Shown here: piece by piece, positions 55,401 to 62,183 of the stretch
Layout of the letters: each line of letters starts with the position of its first letter
Position numbering within the stretch: the stretch's first letter is position 1
Assembly (NCBI GenBank): GCA_041393015.1
Contig: JAWKKV010000008.1
Location: 145,474 to 209,473 of the forward strand
Length of the DNA stretch: 64,000 bases
Direction of reading: 5' to 3'
Origin: JAGQYH01 sp041393015
GTDB taxonomy: Bacteria; Bacteroidota; Bacteroidia; Chitinophagales; JADIYW01
Notes under the pieces: model-generated
What the model was told of the DNA's origin: nothing
Databases searched by the model: none
Seen by the model: only the letters and a program-made list of their open reading frames with translations
Position numbers and translations under genes: made by a program

Positions 55401-57296
55401 ATGAAATTTAAAAAGCGGAACTTAGAAATAAAGTTAGATGGTAAAGACCTAGTTGATTTTGGTTTAGATATTGCTGATATAGCAGTCAACCAACACTTGG
55501 GCAAACCGCAACACTTTGAAATTGCTTTGATAACAGGAATGGAAGACTTGCAAAAGGACAGAGAATACAATTATATTGGTAAAACTATAGACATTTGTTT
55601 TGGAGCCCAATCCTTGAGTGGCAAGTCTAATACCTTTAGAGGAATCATTACCAATGTTAGATCATTTAAAGAACACGCCTCTAAAAGACATTTATTTTTT
55701 ACCGGTTATAGTCCGGATTATTTAATGAATGCCAATAAATATACACGGGCATTTATAGGCAAACCCTTACAAGCCATTGTAGCAGAAATTACAAAAGACT
55801 ACGATGCGAGCTTGATCAATTTTAGGAACAAACCCAAATTTAAACTCGCAATTCCTTATATCATACAATACAACGAAACAGATTATGAGTTTATCAAACG
55901 ATTAGCCTCACAATTTGGCGAATGGTTTTATTTTGATGGCGATAGATTCGTTTTTGGAGAACACCAAAAAGGGAAAAAGAGCGAGTTGAGATTAAAAGAA
56001 AATCTATTACGAATAGAATTGAATTTGAATATTGTGCCCATCCCTGATCCTATTCAAATGTATAATTACAACGAAACCCAACCCTATAAAAAAGACAAAG
56101 TCAACTATCCGAATATCGATAGTGAGGACGCTATAAAGACGTTGAACAAATCGAATCAATTGTTCAATAGCCAACATAAAAAAGCCTATCATTCTATATC
56201 CGAATTACAAGCAGAATCGCAACAAGTTTTAGATCATTATGGCGATAGCATAGCAGGAAAAGGAGCGAATGATCTGGCGAATATTACGGGCATTAGCGAT
56301 GCATTTGGAATAAGCGTAGGAAGCTCAGTAAAATGGTTGGATAGAAACATGATAGAAGAAGTGAACAGAGGAGAATATGTAGTAATTGAAGCCAACCATA
56401 CTGTTAATAAAAATGGCGACTACAGAGTCAACTTCAAAGGTGTTCCTGTGGGAAACGAATTTCCACCCAACGACCACGAAGTTAAAATACCCAAGGCTAC
56501 GCCTGAGATTGGAACGGTGATAGATAACCACGATGACAAAGGGTTAGGACGAGTAAGAGTACAGTTTCATTGGATGGATGGCGACCAAACGACCTTATGG
56601 ATTAGATTATCAGCAGCCGGTGCTGGTGCAGGCAGAGGCTTTTATTTTGTACCCGAAGTAGGAGACGAAGTAATTGTAGGCTACGAGCATGGCAATCCGG
56701 ATATGCCTTTTGTAATGGGCACCACGTATAACGCACACACCACACCGGGCTCAAAAAGTTCTGCGGGCAACGATATAAAAGGATTAATGACCAGAACCGG
56801 ACACACCATAGAATTAAATGACAGTAGTTCTCCGGGTATTACTATAAAGGACTCTGGCGGCAATTGTATAAATATAGATTGCAATAGTAATACAGTAACC
56901 ATTACATCCTTAGGAAACCTAAATTTAGTGGCAGGAGCTGATATGAATTTAATGGCAAAAGGGAATATTTCAATAGATGCTAAGAAAAATGTGAGAGTAG
57001 GTGCTGCAGAAAATAGTGTGGAAGTACAAGCTATGCAAGATATAAATTTAAAGGCCACAAAAAACATTCAACTTAAGGCTACCGAAAACATTAGGCTAGA
57101 AGCTGTTCAAAAATTAAATATGAGAGGTGATGCTAAAGCAGCAATTAGATCTGCCGCTAATGTTGTAATAGATGGGGGGGCAAATACACATGTTTCTGCG
57201 AAAGATAAAGTATATGTAAAAGGGAATAAAGTTGATGTTCACGCAGCAAGTACACTTGAGATAATGGGAAGCGATGTTGAAATAAACAAGGGATAA
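55401..57296 (+). CDS. tssI: T6SS spike protein VgrG (TssI), copy 1
   Basis: 631 residues. The N-terminal part (about 1-350) is the gp27-like base with TDYEFIKRLASQFGEWFYFDG, followed by the OB-fold gp5-like part (IGTVIDNHDDKGLGRVRVQF, WIRLSAAGAGAGRGFYFVPE, GDEVIVGYEHGNPDMPFVMG). The C-terminal region is a beta-helix needle with repeating NLKATKNIQLKATENIRLEA-like strands and no fused effector domain. VgrG caps the Hcp tube. The next gene begins at its stop with no gap. Confidence 0.93.
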   Translation: MKFKKRNLEIKLDGKDLVDFGLDIADIAVNQHLGKPQHFEIALITGMEDLQKDREYNYIGKTIDICFGAQSLSGKSNTFRGIITNVRSFKEHASKRHLFFTGYSPDYLMNANKYTRAFIGKPLQAIVAEITKDYDASLINFRNKPKFKLAIPYIIQYNETDYEFIKRLASQFGEWFYFDGDRFVFGEHQKGKKSELRLKENLLRIELNLNIVPIPDPIQMYNYNETQPYKKDKVNYPNIDSEDAIKTLNKSNQLFNSQHKKAYHSISELQAESQQVLDHYGDSIAGKGANDLANITGISDAFGISVGSSVKWLDRNMIEEVNRGEYVVIEANHTVNKNGDYRVNFKGVPVGNEFPPNDHEVKIPKATPEIGTVIDNHDDKGLGRVRVQFHWMDGDQTTLWIRLSAAGAGAGRGFYFVPEVGDEVIVGYEHGNPDMPFVMGTTYNAHTTPGSKSSAGNDIKGLMTRTGHTIELNDSSSPGITIKDSGGNCINIDCNSNTVTITSLGNLNLVAGADMNLMAKGNISIDAKKNVRVGAAENSVEVQAMQDINLKATKNIQLKATENIRLEAVQKLNMRGDAKAAIRSAANVVIDGGANTHVSAKDKVYVKGNKVDVHAASTLEIMGSDVEINKG

Positions 57297-58127
57297 ATGA
57301 GAAATACGGTAACAGTCGGGTATAAAAGTATAGACCAATCTAAGAAATATCGTTTGATAAGAGAAGAAAGAAATCAATTACAAGGGATTAAGAACGATAA
57401 CAGATTTGAGTTAGATATCGAATTAAAACATTTAGAAAAGGATATTTTCAGTATCTCAATATTAAATTATAAGCAAGCAAATGTAAGTGGTTTTTTTCAG
57501 TGGACTAATGAGTTGTATAAGCTACGTAAATATGTGATTATACAGATGGGTAGTGATGGAAAACTTGATTCTATTCTAAATTTGCCAGAAATTCAAAACG
57601 AATGGGAAGCTATAAGAGGAAGTATACTTCGGAATCACCTTCAAGATAAGCATGCAAAAGGTATAGCTAGCGAAGTAACAATGCTTTTAGAGGATAAAGA
57701 AAGATTTGAAAATAGCTTAAGACATACAGCTCCGTATAATATTTTTTTCTCTGGAATACATAATTCAAATTATAATTACGATGAAATTAATTTTGGGAGT
57801 AGGGTAATCCCAAATTTTATCGGAGTGAAATCTTTGCCTATAATAACCGAAGAAAAGCTCATTGCATCGGCTAGTAGTCAAAAAGGTCAATTAGAATTAA
57901 AAGTCAATGGAGAGCTAGATAAAGATCTTTTTGATCAAAATTTAATGACAGATTTTGTTAAAACGCTTAAAAATAGACCTAGAGTAGTTTCACAGTTAAA
58001 GTTAAAATATACAGAGAAGTTTAAATTTGATAGTGATCATTGGCCAATCCAGTATTTAAATATGAGTTTAGCAATGGTGCCCATGTTTTTGTATAGAGAA
58101 GAAAAAGTAATACTAAAAGAAATCTAA
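57297..58127 (+). CDS. Unknown protein between VgrG and the PAAR-like effector, possible loading adaptor
   Basis: 276 residues with no signal peptide and no recognised domain. The first 110 residues are a beta-rich region (FELDIELKHLEKDIFSISIL), the middle is helical with FQWTNELYKLRK, and the C-terminus has a short strand set ending LSMAMVPMFLYREEK in essence. The ATG follows the vgrG1 stop with no gap and the effector ATG follows its own stop by 1 bp. Such tight packing between spike and effector is where T6SS adaptors or chaperones are usually encoded. This role is inferred only from position. Confidence 0.55.
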   Translation: MRNTVTVGYKSIDQSKKYRLIREERNQLQGIKNDNRFELDIELKHLEKDIFSISILNYKQANVSGFFQWTNELYKLRKYVIIQMGSDGKLDSILNLPEIQNEWEAIRGSILRNHLQDKHAKGIASEVTMLLEDKERFENSLRHTAPYNIFFSGIHNSNYNYDEINFGSRVIPNFIGVKSLPIITEEKLIASASSQKGQLELKVNGELDKDLFDQNLMTDFVKTLKNRPRVVSQLKLKYTEKFKFDSDHWPIQYLNMSLAMVPMFLYREEKVILKEI

Positions 58128-58128
58128 A

Positions 58129-59649
58129 ATGGCTAAAAAGTATGTTCCAGAAGGGGTTTATTTGGCTTGTGACAGTGGTACGAGTCCTTCGGATTTTAGA
58201 ATTACAAATCACAAAAACACAAGTATTTATGGTTCGCCAATGGCGACAGAAAAAGACTTAATACCTTATTTTAATATTAAACCAATGGGTCTTTGTATTA
58301 AAAAGTATTTTCAAGCATGTATACCAGCAGTTACAAAATGGGATAAGCCCGTTGAAGGAGTTAAAATTAATGGTAGTAGATTGCTATTAGAAGACTCCAC
58401 CTGCAAATGTTTACTTGGAGGTAATATTAGTATACATTTTACGAGGGAATCAGCCGTATCAGTTAGTATTGGAGAAGGAAAGATGCCATCAGAATATATT
58501 AAAGACGGGTTTGACTGGGTTTTTGACAAGATGGAGGAGCGAAGAGCAGAAAGGGATAGTAGTCTACCAGGATGGATGCAAGGAGTGGCTCACGTTGGTG
58601 ATTGGTTCGATGACTTAGGCGTTGGATTGGTTGAAGGAACAGTGAATAGTGTAGTAGGAATGGGGGAGTTAGTCTATCAGGTAGGACAGGATCCAGTAGG
58701 GATGGCTGAAGCATTAGGTGGAATGGTTCAAAGTGGATATGAATCAACAAAGGATGCATTAGGAGATGCAAAGGAGTGGGCAAGTGATATGGATAATTGG
58801 GAAGATGCCGCAACTAATACTTGGGACTGGGTTAGTGAGCGAGATAATTGGGAGGATGCTGCATCTAGTGCTTGGGAAGGAGCAAAGAATGCTGCGGGTT
58901 GGGTTGCCGATAACCCTAGAAAAATCGGAAATGTAGCTGGTGAGTTTGTGCCTGACGCTGCTGCTGCCGCTTTAACAGGTGGTGGGTCACTGGCAGGAAC
59001 AGCTGGAAGAAAGGCCTTAAAAGAAGGAGGCGAAGAGATCTTAGAAGAAGTTGCAGAAAAAGCTGTAAAAGAGACAGTAGAAGAAGCGGGTGAGAAAGCT
59101 GCTAAGGAAGGTGGTGAGGAGGCAGTAGAAGCAGGTGCCAGAAAAACAGGGAAAGAACTTCTAGAAGAATTGGCAGAAGAAGGAGGAGGAGAAATTCCGA
59201 AGGTTGTTAACTGGACAACCAAACAAAAAGGAAATTTTGGAGAGATAGCGGCTCATCAAAACATGACTAGTGAAGCATTAAGTAATCAGGGCTATAATCT
59301 TAGTCGTATTGGCGATGGGCCTCCAACGGGATTAGATGATAAGATTAAAAAAGGAATAGATGGTATATATGAAAATTCGACACCACCACCAAAATTTATT
59401 ATAGATGAGGCTAAATTTGGATCATCAAGTTTGAGTAAATTAACTGATGGAACTAAACAAATGTCCGATGAATGGATAAAAGGAGGCGGAAGACTTGCTG
59501 ATCAAGTGGGTGATGATAAAGCAAGAGAAATTATTAGAGCATTGGATAGGGGTGAAGTAGATCGAGTTTTAAGTAGAATAGACTCAGATGGTAATGTGTC
59601 TACAAAAAAATTAGATGGTTCTGGTAATATTTTAGGAAATTGGCCTTAA
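58129..59649 (+). CDS. PAAR-like (DUF4280) T6SS effector with PoNe-type nuclease domain
   Basis: 506 residues. Residues 1-115 match DUF4280, a PAAR-like spike-tip domain with conserved Cys (VYLACDSGTSPSDF, CLLGGNISI). A middle part has Trp/Asp-rich repeats (DNWEDAA, twice) and an Ala/Glu-rich helix. The C-terminal 150 residues look like a PD-(D/E)xK nuclease of the PoNe type: KGNFGEIAAHQNM (Glu372), GIDGIYEN (Asp411), IIDEAKFG (Glu427, Lys429) and KQMSDEWI. PoNe enzymes degrade DNA in competitors. The following gene has the matching immunity-type domain. Confidence 0.85.
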   Translation: MAKKYVPEGVYLACDSGTSPSDFRITNHKNTSIYGSPMATEKDLIPYFNIKPMGLCIKKYFQACIPAVTKWDKPVEGVKINGSRLLLEDSTCKCLLGGNISIHFTRESAVSVSIGEGKMPSEYIKDGFDWVFDKMEERRAERDSSLPGWMQGVAHVGDWFDDLGVGLVEGTVNSVVGMGELVYQVGQDPVGMAEALGGMVQSGYESTKDALGDAKEWASDMDNWEDAATNTWDWVSERDNWEDAASSAWEGAKNAAGWVADNPRKIGNVAGEFVPDAAAAALTGGGSLAGTAGRKALKEGGEEILEEVAEKAVKETVEEAGEKAAKEGGEEAVEAGARKTGKELLEELAEEGGGEIPKVVNWTTKQKGNFGEIAAHQNMTSEALSNQGYNLSRIGDGPPTGLDDKIKKGIDGIYENSTPPPKFIIDEAKFGSSSLSKLTDGTKQMSDEWIKGGGRLADQVGDDKAREIIRALDRGEVDRVLSRIDSDGNVSTKKLDGSGNILGNWP

Positions 59650-59670
59650 TATAGAAAATTGAAAATAATT

Positions 59671-60453
59671 ATGGAATTAAGAGATAGATTAAATACAAGA
59701 GAGGGTTATCTAAAGTTAATAGAAAACAGAAATAAATTTATTATCGAGGATTTAGAAGATATAAAATTACTTAATTCTGATTCAGAAAAAGGAATACAAA
59801 CTTACTCAAAACCTAACGATGAAGTAATAAAATCAATTAGAAGCACAATTTTGATTAATTATTTCGATCTCATAATCTTGGAATACTCTATAGGACAAGA
59901 AGTCGCCAGAATAAAAAATACTTTTATAAAACTATTAGTATTTATGATTGATTATTGGGAAGAGAAGTCACTTGATGAATTTAAGTTTGGAGATATTGAT
60001 GAACCATTTTATAGTACAGATGAGTACTGGCAACTTTTGACAATAATCAGTTTTTCTATCATTTTGGATTTGAATGATGAATATTTTGAAAGACTAATTT
60101 TAATCAGAGATAAAGTAAAAGGAAGTGATATTTTGTTGGATTTTATGATTAATAGTAGATTTAACCGTGAGGTGAAAAATTCTAGACTAAATTCTAATAA
60201 ATATTTAGGTTTGGTTGAAATAATTGAAAAAAGAGAATCAATAGAGGGTATTAAAGAAATAGAAAACTACCTTTCTAATAATTGGTTTAAGGAATACAAA
60301 GAAATGGGCTGGGTTGAAAGTCATAAGAGTAAACATAACATTCATAAAGGATATTGGAGTTTTGAGTCCGCTGCTATTGTTAAGATTTTGAAATTAGATT
60401 TTAATAATCAATTTCAACATCAATATTACCCTGGTGATTTATTAAGCGTCTAA
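59671..60453 (+). CDS. PoNi-type immunity protein (DUF1910/DUF1911)
   Basis: About 260 residues from the ATG at 59671; a TTG 12 bp upstream would add four residues. The C-terminal half has the DUF1911 hallmarks: GYWSFESAAIVKILKLD and the ending YYPGDLLSV. The N-terminal half is helical, like DUF1910. In the PoNe/PoNi systems this protein blocks the nuclease domain encoded just upstream. Its sequence is AT-richer than the nuclease, as is common for immunity genes. The pair is complete. Confidence 0.85.
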   Translation: MELRDRLNTREGYLKLIENRNKFIIEDLEDIKLLNSDSEKGIQTYSKPNDEVIKSIRSTILINYFDLIILEYSIGQEVARIKNTFIKLLVFMIDYWEEKSLDEFKFGDIDEPFYSTDEYWQLLTIISFSIILDLNDEYFERLILIRDKVKGSDILLDFMINSRFNREVKNSRLNSNKYLGLVEIIEKRESIEGIKEIENYLSNNWFKEYKEMGWVESHKSKHNIHKGYWSFESAAIVKILKLDFNNQFQHQYYPGDLLSV

Positions 60454-60550
60454 TTTAACATGAGTTAATGTATTGTTAGCCCTACAATCCTACACAAAGT
60501 GATTTAAGCTAATCTCTAAAACCTAAAAATATGTTAAATACTCCAACTCA

Positions 60551-60578
60551 TTTAAGTCTATCAATAGTACGACTTAAA
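60551..60578. repeat. TTTAAGTC-N12-GACTTAAA inverted repeat, copy 1
   Basis: Perfect 8-bp arms (60551-60558, 60571-60578) around a 12-base loop, followed by T(C/T)TGCCCAA. The second copy lies about 400 bp downstream with the same loop length. Confidence 0.65.
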
Positions 60579-60876
60579 TCTGCCCAATAAAAAAGCAGTC
60601 TGTGACTGCATTATAGCAACCAACACTTCAACAAGGAACACCAATCATCTATCTATCATAAAGTAAAAATGTCATTAGTACCAATATTTTGTAGATAGCA
60701 AAAAAGTATTCCTCTTTATCTTCGTCAATCTATTTCAGCCTAAATTACTTCAAAAAATATAGGCGCATTTAAAATTTAACAGCAAGCTTTCAACTTCAAT
60801 TTAAAATCAATGCTACAAAATTTAGCCCTCCCATTTGAAAGATTTTAAACAGCATTAAAATTTACCACAAAAAACA

Positions 60877-60947
60877 ACTGGCACTAAAGCGTACTTTACT
60901 GGTATTAAAGCGCAAAACACTGGCAAACTGCCGTATAACCCATCTGG
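60877..60947 (+). promoter_or_regulatory. Decayed copy of the hcp operator-like array
   Basis: Units at 60877, 60898 and 60919 repeat the hcp1 array nearly base for base (21-bp spacing, ACTGG(T/C)A and the AAAGCG core). A fourth is degenerate (TCTGG at 60943) and runs into the second inverted repeat. No matching TAnnTTTG or gene follows, so it appears to be a leftover of a former hcp promoter. Confidence 0.6.
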
Positions 60948-60975
60948 TTTAAGTCTAGCGATAGCGTGACTTAAA
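60948..60975. repeat. TTTAAGTC-N12-GACTTAAA inverted repeat, copy 2
   Basis: Arms at 60948-60955 and 60968-60975 around 12 bases, flanked by the same TTGCCCAA as copy 1. It replaces the place where the fourth array unit should be, which suggests that this repeat inserted there or recombined there. Confidence 0.65.
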
Positions 60976-61207
60976 TTTGCCCAACAATTAGCAGGCTTTG
61001 ACCGCTCTAGAAACCCCTATAATTTTAACATTGGTCAAACCTGTTTTTTCAAAACTCCATCAAGTTAATCCCAAACCTCCATATTCTTTCAACAGCCATT
61101 TATATAGCTAATTTTCAATATTCGTATTACCCTTAAATAGCCTTCTATTGATCTCACCTAAATTTGCTAATTCTTTATCCTTGTAAATTATATTAAATAT
61201 ATAAATA

Positions 61208-61294
61208 GCTGGCAATATTGCGCATATCTACTGGTAATAAGGCGTATTTTACTGGTAATAAAACGTATAAGCCACTGGCAGCTAACCGTATAAG
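61208..61294 (+). promoter_or_regulatory. Four-unit tandem operator-like array upstream of hcp2
   Basis: Units start at 61208 (GCTGG variant), 61230, 61251 and 61274; spacing 22, 21 and 23 bp. Cores are GCGCATA, GCGTATT, ACGTATAA and CCGTATAA. The last unit begins 34 bp before the predicted -33 element, the same as at hcp1, although the two arrays differ at many bases. Conserved geometry with diverged sequence argues for function. Confidence 0.75.
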
Positions 61295-61307
61295 GTGTTA
61301 AAATGGC

Positions 61308-61338
61308 TTGGATAATCGTTTTTGTTGCATTAGATTTA
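61308..61338 (+). promoter_or_regulatory. Predicted promoter of hcp2
   Basis: -33 TTG at 61308-61310 (in CTTG), 20 bp, and -7 TAGATTTA at 61331-61338 (one mismatch to TAnnTTTG). The layout copies that of hcp1. The leader to the ATG is about 40 bp. Confidence 0.65.
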
Positions 61339-61378
61339 GGACATCAAATTATTTATTTCATAATTAAAACAATTAAAA

Positions 61379-61768
61379 ATGTCATTTTCAGCAAGATTAA
61401 AAATCGACGGTAAAGACTTAAGAGTATTAGAAGCAAGCTATAGCTTAGGTCGAGATGTTGACTTCTCAGGTCGCCCTTCAGGAGACGTAAGAGGTGGACG
61501 AGTATTAGTAACCATTGAAGGTTCAGATTACACAGGATTCTACGAATGGTTGATCGATCCGTATGCATTAAAAGAAGGAAGCATTGTCTTTAAGAAAAGA
61601 GATGATGATGCCACTGCCAAAGAATTGGTATTCAAAGATGCTTACTTGATCAGAAGAACGGAAAACTTCACACAAACAGGTGATAATCCATTAACGGAAA
61701 CATTAGAGTTCTCAGCACGTGAGTTATCATTAGGTGGAGGAACCCACGAGAACGAATGGCCATCTTAA
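61379..61768 (+). CDS. tssD: T6SS tube protein Hcp (TssD), copy 2
   Basis: 129 residues, identical to the first copy apart from residue 22 (Ser instead of Thr). The coding sequences differ at a number of synonymous positions, so this is not a very recent copy, or selection and gene conversion keep the protein fixed. It has its own array, promoter and terminator and heads a second cargo module. Two nearly identical Hcp proteins could form mixed tubes. Confidence 0.93.
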   Translation: MSFSARLKIDGKDLRVLEASYSLGRDVDFSGRPSGDVRGGRVLVTIEGSDYTGFYEWLIDPYALKEGSIVFKKRDDDATAKELVFKDAYLIRRTENFTQTGDNPLTETLEFSARELSLGGGTHENEWPS

Positions 61769-61791
61769 AATATGGTAGCCAATCAAAGGAA

Positions 61792-61840
61792 AAGAAAAAC
61801 AAGGCCCTTTCAATCTTAATAGGGTTTTGTTTTCTTCTTC
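61792..61840 (+). terminator. Hairpin after hcp2
   Basis: An imperfect stem of about 16 bp, AAGAAAAACAAGGCCCT (61792-61808) with AGGGTTTTGTTTTCTT (61821-61836), followed by a T-rich stretch to 61855. The sequence is unrelated to the hcp1 hairpin but lies at the same place, so a strong stop after hcp appears to be a conserved design. Confidence 0.6.
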
Positions 61841-61873
61841 CTAACTATTTTTTAAAATTTAAAAACAAAAAAG

Positions 61874-62101
61874 ATGTATTACAAATTCGATGATTTCCGA
61901 CCACAAATCGGGGAAGAAACACATGTTTTTAAAAGTGAAGAAGCTTTAAGAAAGTTTGCCCGTCAAATGGTATACGATGGTGCCAAAATGGGAGAAATGA
62001 AATTTTGGGAAATTGAAGGTAATATTACTAAATTAGATGGTTCAATTGATGGAACCGTGGTAATGGTAAGGTCCGTAAGAGAAATTTCTTTATCTTACTA
62101 A
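61874..62101 (+). CDS. Small protein of unknown function between hcp2 and vgrG2
   Basis: 75 residues (MYYKFDDFRPQIGEETHVF ... VMVRSVREISLSY). No signal peptide and no recognised family. A predicted helix (EEALRKFARQMVYDG) and a strand set with WEIEGN, DGSIDGTVV and VRSVREIS suggest a small alpha/beta domain. It takes the same place as the HYT-motif protein in module 1, directly after hcp and before vgrG. It could be a cargo protein small enough for the Hcp tube, or a partner of Hcp or VgrG. No function assigned. Confidence 0.6.
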   Translation: MYYKFDDFRPQIGEETHVFKSEEALRKFARQMVYDGAKMGEMKFWEIEGNITKLDGSIDGTVVMVRSVREISLSY

Positions 62102-62183
62102 TTAACATCAAGCATTAATTGATTTGCACTTTATTTTGTCAATAGAATAAGGTGTAAATATTTAAGAACAAGTATCACCCATT

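Larger units (their letters stand above)
60454..61207. other. Intergenic region between effector module 1 and hcp2, with repeats
   Basis: About 750 bp with no gene. It holds two copies of a TTTAAGTC/GACTTAAA hairpin repeat and a decayed operator-like array, each listed separately. The remainder is AT-rich without a recognisable ORF; no remnant of an hcp gene was seen after the decayed array. Confidence 0.55.

Noticed and set aside
58728..59222. 164-codon minus-strand frame opposite the PAAR-like effector
   Set aside because: Ala/Ser/Pro-rich translation is the mirror of the Glu/Ala-rich helix in the real gene; no start context or homology.
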